A DNA stretch of 64,000 nucleotides from Histophilus somni (lineage in GTDB: Bacteria; Pseudomonadota; Gammaproteobacteria; Enterobacterales; Pasteurellaceae), in NCBI RefSeq assembly GCF_014202395.1, contig NZ_JACHGQ010000001.1, forward strand, positions 124,001 to 188,000, read 5' to 3'. Position numbers and translations under genes: made by a program. This document shows, piece after piece, positions 1-9,528 of this stretch; within the stretch, counting starts at the first letter, position 1, and each line of letters opens with the position of its first letter. The notes below the pieces were generated by a model. The model did not search any database and was not told the DNA's origin. It worked only from the letters and a program-made list of their open reading frames with translations.

Positions 1-1380
1 GGTTTTGAATGGGAGGGGGAGCCTCGCTATGCTTCCGACTATTTCGATCAACTGTATAGTTATGCAATTGAATTAATTAAAAAAGGGTTGGCTTATGTTG
101 ATGAACTTTCACCCGAGCAAATTCGTGAGTATAGAGGAACACTTACATCAGCAGGTAAAAACAGTCCTTATCGTGATCGTAGCATAGAAGAAAACTTGGC
201 GTTATTTGAAAAAATGAAAAAAGGTGAGTTTGCAGAAGGTGCGGCAAGTTTAAGAGCGAAAATTGATATGGCATCTCCTTTTATGGTTATGCGTGATCCT
301 GTGTTATATCGCATCAAATTTGCAAGTCATCATCAAACAGGCGATAGATGGTGCATTTATCCAATGTACGATTTTACTCATTGTATTTCCGATGCCATTG
401 AAAGAATTACTCATTCATTATGTACGCTAGAATTTCAAGATAACCGCCGTTTATATGATTGGGTATTGGATAATATTTCGATTGATCGTCCATTACCGCA
501 TCAATATGAATTTTCACGTTTGAATTTAGAATATACGTTGACATCTAAACGTAAGCTACTGAAATTGGTTAACGATGGGATTGTTGACGGTTGGAATGAT
601 CCACGTATGCCTACTATTTCCGGTTTACGTCGTCGAGGTTATACCCCTGCATCATTGCGTGAGTTTTGTCGTCGTATAGGGGTAACTAAACAGGATAACG
701 TGGTGGAATACAGTGCATTAGAAAGCTGTATTCGTGATGATTTAAACACAAACGCACCTCGTGCAATGGCAGTATTAAACCCGCTAAAAATTGTGATTGA
801 AAATTTTGATGGGAAAGAAATACTTACCGCACCTAATCACCCAAATCGTGAAGAATTGGGAACGAGGGAACTTCCTTTTACCAAAGAAATTTATATCGAT
901 CAGGCTGATTTCCGTGAAGAAGCGAATAAACAATATAAGCGTCTGGTGTTGGGTAAAGAAGTGCGGTTGCGTAATGCTTATGTGATTAAAGCGGAACGTG
1001 TTGAAAAAGATGCGGAAGGTTGTGTAACCACAGTATATTGTACTTATGATCCCGAAACATTAGGTAAAAATCCTGAGGGACGCAAAGTAAAAGGTGTTAT
1101 TCAATGGGTGTCAGCAACGGATAATTTATCGGCAGAATTTCGTTTGTATGACAAATTGTTTACCGTAGCGAATCCGGGAGCAGTGGAAGACATTAATGAA
1201 GTGTTAAATCCAAATTCCTTAATCATTAAGCGTGGAGTAGTTGAACAAAGCCTTGCTAGTGCCAAAGCTGAACAAGCGTATCAATTTGAACGGGAAGGGT
1301 ATTATTGTGCCGATAGCAAAGACAGTAATGCGGGTAACTTAGTTTTTAATCTAACTGTCAGTCTGAAAGAAGGGTTTTAA
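1..1380 (+). CDS. glnS: Glutaminyl-tRNA synthetase, 5'-truncated by the window edge
   Basis: Charges tRNA-Gln with glutamine in the cytoplasm; class I aminoacyl-tRNA synthetase. The frame is open from base 1, so the gene starts outside the window. About 460 codons are present of the roughly 555 usual for the family. The part seen covers the end of the catalytic domain (the [22 protein letters not shown] region is highly characteristic of GlnRS) and the two C-terminal anticodon-binding beta-barrels. The HIGH motif lies in the missing N-terminus. The TTG at base 88 is an internal leucine codon, not a start. A USS (1401-1409) and a terminator hairpin follow. Confidence 0.96.
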   Translation, partial: GFEWEGEPRYASDYFDQLYSYAIELIKKGLAYVDELSPEQIREYRGTLTSAGKNSPYRDRSIEENLALFEKMKKGEFAEGAASLRAKIDMASPFMVMRDPVLYRIKFASHHQTGDRWCIYPMYDFTHCISDAIERITHSLCTLEFQDNRRLYDWVLDNISIDRPLPHQYEFSRLNLEYTLTSKRKLLKLVNDGIVDGWNDPRMPTISGLRRRGYTPASLREFCRRIGVTKQDNVVEYSALESCIRDDLNTNAPRAMAVLNPLKIVIENFDGKEILTAPNHPNREELGTRELPFTKEIYIDQADFREEANKQYKRLVLGKEVRLRNAYVIKAERVEKDAEGCVTTVYCTYDPETLGKNPEGRKVKGVIQWVSATDNLSAEFRLYDKLFTVANPGAVEDINEVLNPNSLIIKRGVVEQSLASAKAEQAYQFEREGYYCADSKDSNAGNLVFNLTVSLKEGF

Positions 1381-1400
1381 TATCAGTTCCTTTTCGCCAA

Positions 1401-1409
1401 AAGTGCGGT
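1401..1409 (+). repeat. Hin-type DNA uptake signal sequence (example of many)
   Basis: AAGTGCGGT is the core of the Haemophilus-type uptake signal recognised during natural transformation. Perfect copies recur through the whole window on both strands, for example at 4953-4961, 8964-8972 and within the ends of 15343-15375, 22162-22190 and 52232-52272. Many sit inside coding sequences, others form inverted pairs at gene ends. The alternative Actinobacillus pleuropneumoniae type (ACAAGCGGT) was not noticed. This places the organism in the Hin-USS branch of Pasteurellaceae. Confidence 0.93.
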
Positions 1410-1449
1410 TGTATTACTGAGTATATTTAATGATTTTAATGCCTCTCAC

Positions 1450-1485
1450 ATAATCCGATCATACCTATGGTCGGATTATTTTTTT
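1450..1485 (+). terminator. Intrinsic terminator after glnS
   Basis: The arms AATCCGATC and GGTCGGATT (one G-T wobble) enclose an 8-base loop and are followed by a run of Ts. It separates glnS from the receptor gene. Confidence 0.85.
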
Positions 1486-1503
1486 CTGCAAGCGATGAAC
1501 ATT

Positions 1504-1550
1504 TTTACATTAAAAAATTTAGATGATAAAATTTATAAGAATTGTTATCA
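1504..1550 (+). promoter_or_regulatory. Promoter with Fur-box-like operator for the receptor/protease operon
   Basis: TTTACA (1504-1509) and TAAAAT (1527-1532) are spaced by 17 bp, predicting a start near 1539. Overlapping that start, TAAGAAT-T-GTTATCA (1536-1550) matches 11 of 14 defined positions of the 7-1-7 Fur consensus TGATAAT-N-ATTATCA. Iron repression of a TonB-dependent receptor is expected from the family; the site itself is inferred from sequence only. A good ribosome site AAGGAA lies at about 1563-1568. Confidence 0.6.
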
Positions 1551-1574
1551 TTTATATCTAATTAAGGAAAATTT

Positions 1575-3967
1575 ATGTCAGTTTATGATTTAAAAACCCA
1601 AAAAACCTTATTAGCTGTCAGCGTCTGTTTAGCGTTTTCCGCTCAAGCAGAAACAAGTAAAAATAAAGTTGAACGAGCTAATCAATTACCGGAGGTTGTT
1701 GTTTATGCAGAGCAAAACGCAGGATTATCTTCCAGCCAAAAAGTAACCGCCAAAGATATTAAATCTTCCCCTAATTCCAACGGCAATATTTCTGATTTTT
1801 TGAAAACCAATTCTCATGTGCGTTTTGAACGTAGTGATGAAAACAGTTTTCAACGAGGTGAAATTAAACCTGCTGACATTTCGATTAATGGTGCGGAAGC
1901 CAATCAAACCAGTTATTTTGTAGATAATGTCAATATCAATAATGATTTAGGCTTTGACTCTGAAATTTTTGAGGGAGCGATGCAAACTTTGCCTATGGCA
2001 AGTCATGCACAAGCCTATTTCTTTGATGCGAATTTATTGTCTTCCGTAACCGTTTACGACAGCGATATTTCCGCCAGTTTAGGCGGTTTTGCCGGCGGTG
2101 CCGTAGTCGCCAAAACCAAGCAATACGATGGTACCGATGGTGTGCAATTGCGTTATCGTACCAGTCATTCTAATTGGGCGAAATTTCATCTTGAGGAAAA
2201 AGATCGAGAAAGATTTAAACAAGCCTCGCCTAACGGTAGTAGTGCGGATTTTCAACCTAAATATAGCAAAGATTTCTTCAGCCTTTCTGCACAACATTCT
2301 TTAGGGGAAAATATCGGTATGGTAGCAGGATTTAGTCGCCGTACTTCAGATATTCAGCAACGTCGTTTAGTGCTGGGAAAAGATGACAAGTTGAGTTCGG
2401 ATAATCGCAGACATAAACGCCGTTCCGATAATGCGTTGTTGAATTTTAACTGGCTTGCTAATGAGGATAATCGCTTTGAATTGAGTTTGCGTTATTCTAA
2501 TTATGTGGAAACTAAATTCTTTGCAGAGAATGTTGATAGCAATGTGCAAGATTATCATCAAGCCTATGGTGCTACTTTAGCTTGGATTCGTTCGTTAAAG
2601 AGCGGTGTGTTAACTAATACATTGGCGTATGATCAATTTGCAGATAAGCGTAAATCCGCCTCTAATTATTTGAAGCAAATATTGGCATTTGATGAAAACT
2701 ATGATCCGATTAATTATGAACGTGGAGGAATGGGAGATAGTGCTTTAACGCAACGCAATGTGCATTTTTCCAGTGAATTTGCCATGGATCCGTTGACTTG
2801 GGGACGTACTGAACATTCCATTTCCTTAGGGGGTATCTGGCAATTTACGCATTATCGTTTCCAACGAGATCAAAATGCTACAGGTGCAATCAAAATAATT
2901 ATGGGTAATATGGAGTTGCCTGGGAGTAGCAATTCCGTTTCCAAAGGAACAGTAAAAACCGATTATCACAATATCGCCCTTTATGTCGAAGATTTAATCA
3001 AGCTGGGGGGGGTAAATGGGAAGTTCGTCCGGGATTACGTTTAGAGCGTGATACTTTCCTGAAAAATACCAATATTGCCCCTCGTTTTGTCGCCCGCTAT
3101 CAACCCTTTGAACAAACCAAATTAAGCCTCGGAGCAAACCGTTATTATGGCCGCTCTTTTGCTTCCATGAAATTAAGTGAGGGAATTTTCAAATTAGATG
3201 ATATTGATGGCACTAAAGGAACCACACGTTATCAGTCCGTTGCTTCCATGAAAACGCCGTTTAGTGATGAATTGAGTTTCAGTATTAATCAAGAACTCGG
3301 GAATGTTATCCTTGATGCCCGATATATTCATCGTCAAAATAAAAACCGCATCATACTAAAAGAAGATGGTCAAAATGGTAAAAAAGTGCGTCATTTTGCA
3401 CGAGGCAAAGATTACAGCAATAATGTATATACGTTGCAAATTCAAAATAAAGACAGTTGGAAATTTTGGCAGACAGAATGGCGAGCTTCGCTAGGGTTTG
3501 ATTGGTTAAATACCAAAGGTATTGATATAGATGTAGGATATGACCCGAATTCCATTGTGATTTTAGACGGAAAACAAATGACCGAATTAGAAATGCGGTC
3601 TAAAGTTAATAACAATCGTGAAGAATGGATGGCTCGGATTGGCGTGGATATGTCTATGCCAAATTATAATTTGGAATGGACCAACCGAATTTATGTAAAA
3701 GCACCTATAAAAGGGTTTAAACAATTGGATACAGGTAGTAGAAGTAGTCAGTTACCGATTTATCGCAGTTACAATTACGGCACTCATACACAATGGGATA
3801 CCAGCCTTCGTTGGCAACCTAAAATCTTTGGTAAACATTCTGCGATTGTGAAATTTGATATATTGAATGTCCTTAATCAAACGAGAAAGGGGTTAAGTTC
3901 TAACGAGGATAATGGTTTCTACGCAGCAGGTCGTGAATTTTGGCTTGAATTAGGGTATGAATTCTAA
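1575..3967 (+). pseudogene. TonB-dependent outer-membrane receptor (YddB/FusA-like), frame broken at a G8 tract; possibly phase-variable
   Basis: The first frame (1575-3044, 489 aa) has a signal peptide ending near AQA, a plug domain and the first barrel strands. The second frame continues from about 3014 to 3967 with unbroken TonB-receptor barrel sequence (WEVRPGLRLERD, then a C-terminal strand ending in F). The switch is at eight Gs, 3005-3012. Nine Gs (or six) would join the frames into about 797 aa, close to E. coli YddB (about 790). As read, translation stops ten residues after the tract and loses roughly 300 aa of barrel, so the product should be non-functional. It overlaps the downstream protease gene (TAATG). 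A sequencing error in the homopolymer is an alternative; a fixed pseudogene is a third. Confidence 0.85.
3005..3012 (+). repeat. Poly-G tract (G8) inside the receptor gene
   Basis: Eight consecutive Gs sit exactly where the receptor changes from frame 3 to frame 2. Homopolymeric G tracts in coding sequence are a classic slipped-strand phase-variation device in Pasteurellaceae and Neisseria. G9 or G6 would be the ON length, G8 and G7 are OFF. Confidence 0.8.
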
Positions 3968-6750
3968 TGTTAAAAAAAATATTGCTAATTTTAACCGCTC
4001 TTTTGGGGATTGGTGCTTGCCAATCCTTATTTCATGAAAAAGATACGTTACCTTTTCATTCGCAAGCCCACCAAGGACAACTGGAAAATGGCTTGCGTTA
4101 TGTCATTTTACCTAATCATTTTCCGCAAAATCGTGTGTATATGCGTTTGGTAGTTAATGCAGGGTCGATGCACGAAGATGATGATCAAAAAGGGGTTGCC
4201 CATATTGTTGAACATATGGCATTTAATGGCTCGCAACAATATCCGCAAAATCAAATTATTAATGCACTTGAGAAATTAGGAATGAAGTTTGCACGTGATA
4301 TTAATGCGTTTACCGATTTTGAAAATACGGTTTATACATTAAATATCGCTAAAAATGATCCGCAATCTCTTAGCTTGGCATTCAATGTTATTGATCAATG
4401 GCTAAACCATCTTACCATTTTACCAGCGGATTTAGAGGCGGAACGTGGAATTGTGTTGGAAGAATGGCGTTCACGCTTAAGCCCTATGTTGCGTTTAGGG
4501 GATAAAAAAAGCCAAATAGAAATGGCGGGGTCACGTTATGTAGAACGAGATCCGATTGGTGATGTCAACGTCATTAAACATGTTTCGGCACAGCGTGTAA
4601 AAGATTTTTATCGAAAATGGTATCGTCCGGATAATGTCAGTCTTATTGTGGTAGGCGATGTGAATCCAGTAAAAATTAAGTCTTTAATTCAACAGAAATT
4701 AGGGAGTAGCCATCCGCTACAACACCAACCTTTACCCGAGATTGATTTTGATATTCCTTTACCGCCTAAATGGCGTTTAGCGACCGTGTCTGAGAAAGAA
4801 ATGCGTGAACCGGGATTGGACTTGAGTTTTTTTAAACCAGCAGAAAATATCAATACGGTAGCACAATACCGAGAGAATTTATGGCAACAAATTGTGGTAC
4901 GTTTGCTTAATTTACGTTTGCAACAATGGGAAACATATTTACAGCAGTCTTCAAGTGCGGTCGTAAAATCTGCTAATTTTTATCATGATTATTTAGGTAA
5001 GCAAACGTTACAATCCACATTTTCTTTACAACTTGAGAATGAGGATTATCGAAAAGCGACAGAGCAACTCTTTAACTTTATTGCGGAAATTGCTCAAAAC
5101 GGGTTTACGCAGACGGAATTGGATGATGAACTTCAGCGTTTGCGTAAAATAAATACTAAACAACGACATTTGGAAGTGAGTAGTATCAAAATTGCTGATG
5201 AATTAGTTGTTACCATGGCAAATGATCAAGTGCTACTCTCTCCGCAAGATCAATATGAATTAAATCATCAATTGTTCAATCAACTGACTTTGGCAGATAT
5301 TAACCGCACTTTTCAACAAATGTTGCAGTTAAAGTCCAAGTTGGTGCTGATTACTCAGCCAAAACCGCACAAATTATCGTTTGATAGTCAATGGTTGGCA
5401 CAAAAATGGCAACAGGCTTTACAGCAATCGCAATCTTCTTGGCAACAACAAGATAATAGGGTAGTTCAGCTTCCGCATTTAGATTTAGTTGCGGGCAATG
5501 CCACTAAGCAAAAAGTATGGCGTGGACAAAAAATTACTGAATATTTGTTAAGTAACGGCAGTAAATTGATTTATATGTATAGTGATAAAAGTCCGCAACA
5601 AGTTTATTTTAAAGCCTTGACAGCAGGAGGATTACGTTCTGTGCCAAGATCACATTATCATGCGTTAAGAGCGGCGATTTCTGTGGTCGATGATACCGGA
5701 ATTGGCATTGTACCTCAGGCTGATATTGATCAGTATTTCAGTCACGCTCCGATAGCTTTTACGACGGTTATTGATGAGGCTGATCAGGGTTTTACGGCGG
5801 CAGGTAAAACAGAAAGTTTAGCGGATATTCTACAATTATTTAGGTTAAAACTACAAACCAGCCCTGTTTCAGAGAAAGTTTTAGCCGAATATCGCCAAAC
5901 TTTACAGGATGAAGTGAATGAAAAAAGTCCGGAAAAGACGTTTATGCAGAAAGTAGAGCAATTGCGTTTTCCACAACAAGAAACGCTATATGGTGCAAAT
6001 CGTTTCAGTAATCTGCATTTAACGGCAGATAAACTCTCCGCAATTTATCAGCAATATATTACGGATAAAACAGATTTCACTTATTTTATTGTTGGTGATA
6101 TTAGCGAAAGTGCGGTACAAAATTTGGCTGAAAAATATTTAGCCAATGTACCGGTTAAAACACAAAATAGAGTATTACAGCCGATAAAGGCACATGTACC
6201 CGAGCAGCGTTTAGTTGTTAAAGGCTTGCATGAGCCAAGAGCAGAAGTTGAAATGTATTTCGCAGCTGATCATCAATGGCAAGTGGAAAACAAATATTTA
6301 CTGGATATTTTAGCGGATATCATACAAGAGAAATTACGGTTGAGTTTAAGAGAACAGGCATCGGGTATCTATGCAGTGCATGCGTGGTTTGAACAAGAAC
6401 ATTTTTCACCTCAAATTGAGGGGAAAATAGAGTTTAGTTGTGATCCTATGCGTGTACAGGAATTAACGCAGATGACTCATCATGTATTAGATCAAATACT
6501 TAAACAAGGCATTGAGCCTGAATTGTTGGCTAAAAAAGTGAGTGAAAAACAATCTCAGTTAAAACAGGCGAAGGAATCATTGTTAGCCATTTTATCTCAA
6601 TTGGAACAAAGTTATTCTTTGAGTGATGGTCCTTTGCTTATGTTTGCTGAGCAACAGTTATTACAGCAAGTAACTCAACAAAATATAGAGGCTTTAGCCC
6701 ATAAAATTTTGCCATCTCAATTTAGATTTGAAGCAATATTGACACAGTAA
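3967..6750 (+). CDS. pqqL: M16-family zinc protease, lipoprotein (PqqL/FusC-like)
   Basis: A predicted periplasmic or outer-membrane-anchored metalloprotease of 927 aa, matching E. coli PqqL (about 930). The N-terminus is a type II signal with a lipobox ending at Cys18 (IGAC), followed by Gln, which favours the outer membrane. The inverted zinc motif HxxEH is H79-I-V-E82-H83, with the downstream acidic ligand in the LEAERGIVLEEW segment. A second M16 homology half follows without the motif, as is normal for the family. In FusC and PqqL the protease cleaves an imported iron protein or peptide delivered by its partner receptor. The start overlaps the receptor stop as TAATG, with no strong ribosome site of its own, so it looks translationally coupled. 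If the receptor is OFF, coupling should fail. Confidence 0.88.
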   Translation: MLKKILLILTALLGIGACQSLFHEKDTLPFHSQAHQGQLENGLRYVILPNHFPQNRVYMRLVVNAGSMHEDDDQKGVAHIVEHMAFNGSQQYPQNQIINALEKLGMKFARDINAFTDFENTVYTLNIAKNDPQSLSLAFNVIDQWLNHLTILPADLEAERGIVLEEWRSRLSPMLRLGDKKSQIEMAGSRYVERDPIGDVNVIKHVSAQRVKDFYRKWYRPDNVSLIVVGDVNPVKIKSLIQQKLGSSHPLQHQPLPEIDFDIPLPPKWRLATVSEKEMREPGLDLSFFKPAENINTVAQYRENLWQQIVVRLLNLRLQQWETYLQQSSSAVVKSANFYHDYLGKQTLQSTFSLQLENEDYRKATEQLFNFIAEIAQNGFTQTELDDELQRLRKINTKQRHLEVSSIKIADELVVTMANDQVLLSPQDQYELNHQLFNQLTLADINRTFQQMLQLKSKLVLITQPKPHKLSFDSQWLAQKWQQALQQSQSSWQQQDNRVVQLPHLDLVAGNATKQKVWRGQKITEYLLSNGSKLIYMYSDKSPQQVYFKALTAGGLRSVPRSHYHALRAAISVVDDTGIGIVPQADIDQYFSHAPIAFTTVIDEADQGFTAAGKTESLADILQLFRLKLQTSPVSEKVLAEYRQTLQDEVNEKSPEKTFMQKVEQLRFPQQETLYGANRFSNLHLTADKLSAIYQQYITDKTDFTYFIVGDISESAVQNLAEKYLANVPVKTQNRVLQPIKAHVPEQRLVVKGLHEPRAEVEMYFAADHQWQVENKYLLDILADIIQEKLRLSLREQASGIYAVHAWFEQEHFSPQIEGKIEFSCDPMRVQELTQMTHHVLDQILKQGIEPELLAKKVSEKQSQLKQAKESLLAILSQLEQSYSLSDGPLLMFAEQQLLQQVTQQNIEALAHKILPSQFRFEAILTQ

Positions 6751-6752
6751 TA

Positions 6753-6836
6753 AAAGTGCGGTTAAATTCCGCACTCCCTGAATTGGGTAATATTCTACGA
6801 GTCCGGTTGAATAATATTTAACCGGATTATTTTTTT
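6753..6836 (+). terminator. Two consecutive terminator hairpins after the protease gene
   Basis: The first is an inverted USS pair (AAAGTGCGG at 6753-6761, CCGCACT at 6769-6775). The second, 6802-6836, has arms TCCGGTTGAA and TTTAACCGGA around a 5-base loop followed by seven Ts after TTA. Confidence 0.82.
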
Positions 6837-6864
6837 AAGATGATAGTATCGGTTTTTTTTTGAA

Positions 6865-7308
6865 ATGACTTTATCCCCTGAATTCTGGAAATATAAATCT
6901 TTGCTTGAAATGAACGATGAAGAATGGGAAGCACTTTGTGATGGTTGTGGCAAGTGCTGTTACCGTAAGTTTATTGAAGGGCGAGGAAAACGACAAAAGC
7001 TGTATTTTACTCGTATTGCTTGCAATCTATTGAATTTAGAAACGGGAAAGTGCGGTCATTATGAGAAACGTTTTCGCTTAGAGAAAGATTGTACAAAATT
7101 AACTAAAGCAAATTTGCCACATTTCAGTTGGTTGCCCAGTACTTGTGCTTATCGTTTACTTTATGAAAATAAACCGCTCTTTGATTGGCATCCTCTCATC
7201 GTTGGTCATTCTCAAGCGATGAAACGTGCTGGTGTGATGATTGAGCAGGGTATTCATGAAAAAGATGTGATTGATTGGTTTGAATTTGTGATTGATGAAA
7301 AAACTTAA
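6865..7308 (+). CDS. ycgN: YcgN family (UPF0260) cysteine-cluster protein
   Basis: A small cytoplasmic protein (147 aa) of unknown biochemical role. It has the family's Cys-rich segment, LCDGCGKCCYRK near residues 25-37, later Cys residues in TRIACNLLN and GKCGHYEKRF, and the LPSTCAYRLL motif, which suggest metal or Fe-S binding. E. coli YcgN has the same layout. The start at 6865 is forced by an in-frame stop shortly upstream. No Shine-Dalgarno sequence is visible: the start is preceded by nine Ts. It lies just upstream of the glycogen operon but with its own spacing. Confidence 0.9.
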   Translation: MTLSPEFWKYKSLLEMNDEEWEALCDGCGKCCYRKFIEGRGKRQKLYFTRIACNLLNLETGKCGHYEKRFRLEKDCTKLTKANLPHFSWLPSTCAYRLLYENKPLFDWHPLIVGHSQAMKRAGVMIEQGIHEKDVIDWFEFVIDEKT

Positions 7309-7316
7309 AATTTCTA

Positions 7317-7378
7317 TTTGAACTGGATCACAATTTAAAGTAATGCGTTTGCTTTTGTCAGTTAAGATTAGATAGAAT
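7317..7378 (+). promoter_or_regulatory. CRP-like site and -10 element in front of malQ
   Basis: TTTGA-N6-TCACA (7317-7332) matches nine of ten defined positions of the CRP core TGTGA-N6-TCACA. TAGAAT at 7373-7378 could be the -10 element, predicting a start near 7385 and placing the CRP site centre about 60 bp upstream, the class I position. Catabolite control of glycogen genes is known in E. coli. There is no good -35 element, which is common at CRP-dependent promoters. This is an inference from sequence. Confidence 0.5.
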
Positions 7379-7417
7379 GAAATTGATTTAATTCTTTTTA
7401 AGCTTTTTGAGAGTAAG

Positions 7418-9517
7418 ATGGGCATTTCTAATCAATTACAACAAGATGCAGAAAAAATAGGGATTGCCATATCTCATTATGATATTGATGGTAATTTGAT
7501 TTACGCAAAACCGGAAAGTCTGCATTATTTCATTCAATTACTGAGTCAAACGGAAGTTAGCTCAGAAGATAAAAAATTTGATGATGTAATAGTCGTCAGT
7601 GAAAATGAACCTATAATTTATGACTTAACCGCATTTAATTTATCTTCCGGCATTTCTATTCAATATTCTTTGTATGATGATAATGGGAACTTCCTGTCTC
7701 GGAGCCAACTTCTTAAAGAGCGGAAAAAACTAACATTATCTCCTTTAGCTTATGGTTATTATTCGTTGCTTCTTGAAATAAATGGAAATAACTATGTCGT
7801 TCGCATTTTAGTTTCGCCTCAACAATCTTATCAACCGACAGTATTTCAACGTAAAAAAGCATGGGGAATTAATGTTCAGCTTTATAGTTTGGTTTCCGCA
7901 CGCAATTGGGGGATTGGCGATTTTGCCGATCTTGCATATTTAATTGAGAAAAGTGCGGTGCTGGGAGCTGACTTTATTGGAATTAATCCGTTACATCAAC
8001 TTTATCCGGCTATTCCTGAATGGGCAAGTCCTTACAGTTCTTCTTCAAGACGTTGGTTGAATTTTTTATATTTGGCAGTAGATAAATTACCTGAATTTAA
8101 TTTATGTCAAAAAGTCCAAAATTGGTTTAAACAAGAGAATACTCAAGCTAAACTGACTGAGTTGTGCCAATCTGATATCGTAGATTATCAGGCAGTAATG
8201 TCATTAAAACGTTCTGCATTAGAAGAGTTATTCGCTTATTTTAAGCGTAGCAGAGCAAGTAAAATTATTGAGCGTCGTCGCCAATTTGCTGAGTTTGTGA
8301 AGGCACAAGGTGATGCTTTATTATCTCAGGCTTTATTTGACGTATTAGATAGTATTGAACATCAAAATATGCCAGAAGATGAAAATAAAATTGGTTGGTT
8401 AGGTTGGCGTAAAGAATGGCAAATTTTAACTGATAAAGAACGCAAAAATTTGTTACGTAAATATAAAACACAAGTGGATTTTTACACTTGGGTGCAGTGG
8501 TTGGCTACTATCCAATTAACTGAAGTAAAAAACTTGTGCTTGGAAAAAGGTCTATCGTTGGGAATTTATGGAGACTTGGCTGTAAGCAGTTCGAGAGGAA
8601 GTGCGGATGTTTGGTCCGATCAAACACTTTATTGTGTGAACGCTTCAGTTGGTGCTCCGCCGGATCCTTTAGGTCCGGTAGGACAAAATTGGAATATTCC
8701 GCCTTATAATCCAACAATTTTAAAAGCTCGTGGCTTTCAGCCTTTTATTGATATGTTGCGAGCCAATATGCAGCATTTTGGTGTGTTACGTATTGATCAT
8801 ATTATGGGATTGTTTCGTTTGTGGTTAATACCGGAAGGAAAAAGTGCCTGTGATGGACTTTATGTACATTATCCTTTTGCAGAGTTGATGGCAATTCTAG
8901 CAATTGAAAGTCAGCGTAATCAATGTTTAATTGTCGGTGAGGATTTAGGTACTGTACCTAATGAAGTGCGGTTTAAATTGGATGAATTTAAAGTGTTCTC
9001 TTATTTTGTTCTGTATTTTGAGCAACAACACAACGAATATCCGAAAGCAGATCGTTTTCCTTTGCAAGCATTTGCTACAGTTGGAACTCATGATCTTCCT
9101 TCATTGCAGAGTTTTTGGCACTGTCGTGATTTAGAACTGTTTGCTCAATTAGGTATGTTGAAAGAAGGTGTTTTAAAATCAAAATATGATCAGCGAGTAG
9201 TAGATAAACAAGCGTTGCTTAATACTTTGCACCGAGATCAATACTTACCGCCTGATTATTGGGGAGATGCGTTAAATATGGCAATGCACGATAATTTAAA
9301 TCATGTCATTCATCAATATTTAGCTGAAAGTCAAACGCAATTAATAGGTATACAACTGGAAAATTTACTTAATCAAGAGGTTTCTTTTAACTTACCCGGT
9401 ACTTCAACGGAATATCCTAACTGGCGTAAGAAATTATTACAACCGCTAGAAAAAATTTTTACTGATAAAACAGTACTTTCATTAATTAGAACAATTAATC
9501 AGGCAAGAAATAAATAG
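7418..9517 (+). CDS. malQ: 4-alpha-glucanotransferase (amylomaltase)
   Basis: Transfers maltodextrin chains between acceptors, recycling short oligosaccharides from glycogen breakdown; cytoplasmic GH77 enzyme of 699 aa, the normal length for the long Gram-negative MalQ. The N-terminal 140 residues are the beta-sandwich extension. The catalytic signatures are [12 protein letters not shown] (nucleophile Asp), [12 protein letters not shown] (acid/base Glu) and [13 protein letters not shown] (third Asp). It is the first gene of a co-directional glycogen cluster, with only 11 bases to glgB. In E. coli malQ belongs to the maltose regulon, so its place here at the head of the glg operon is a Pasteurellaceae-style arrangement. 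Confidence 0.95.
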   Translation: MGISNQLQQDAEKIGIAISHYDIDGNLIYAKPESLHYFIQLLSQTEVSSEDKKFDDVIVVSENEPIIYDLTAFNLSSGISIQYSLYDDNGNFLSRSQLLKERKKLTLSPLAYGYYSLLLEINGNNYVVRILVSPQQSYQPTVFQRKKAWGINVQLYSLVSARNWGIGDFADLAYLIEKSAVLGADFIGINPLHQLYPAIPEWASPYSSSSRRWLNFLYLAVDKLPEFNLCQKVQNWFKQENTQAKLTELCQSDIVDYQAVMSLKRSALEELFAYFKRSRASKIIERRRQFAEFVKAQGDALLSQALFDVLDSIEHQNMPEDENKIGWLGWRKEWQILTDKERKNLLRKYKTQVDFYTWVQWLATIQLTEVKNLCLEKGLSLGIYGDLAVSSSRGSADVWSDQTLYCVNASVGAPPDPLGPVGQNWNIPPYNPTILKARGFQPFIDMLRANMQHFGVLRIDHIMGLFRLWLIPEGKSACDGLYVHYPFAELMAILAIESQRNQCLIVGEDLGTVPNEVRFKLDEFKVFSYFVLYFEQQHNEYPKADRFPLQAFATVGTHDLPSLQSFWHCRDLELFAQLGMLKEGVLKSKYDQRVVDKQALLNTLHRDQYLPPDYWGDALNMAMHDNLNHVIHQYLAESQTQLIGIQLENLLNQEVSFNLPGTSTEYPNWRKKLLQPLEKIFTDKTVLSLIRTINQARNK

Positions 9518-9528
9518 GCAGGGTTTTT

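Noticed and set aside
1-88. glnS start at TTG 88
   Set aside because: The frame is open to base 1 and the upstream codons continue GlnRS sequence, so this is an internal codon.
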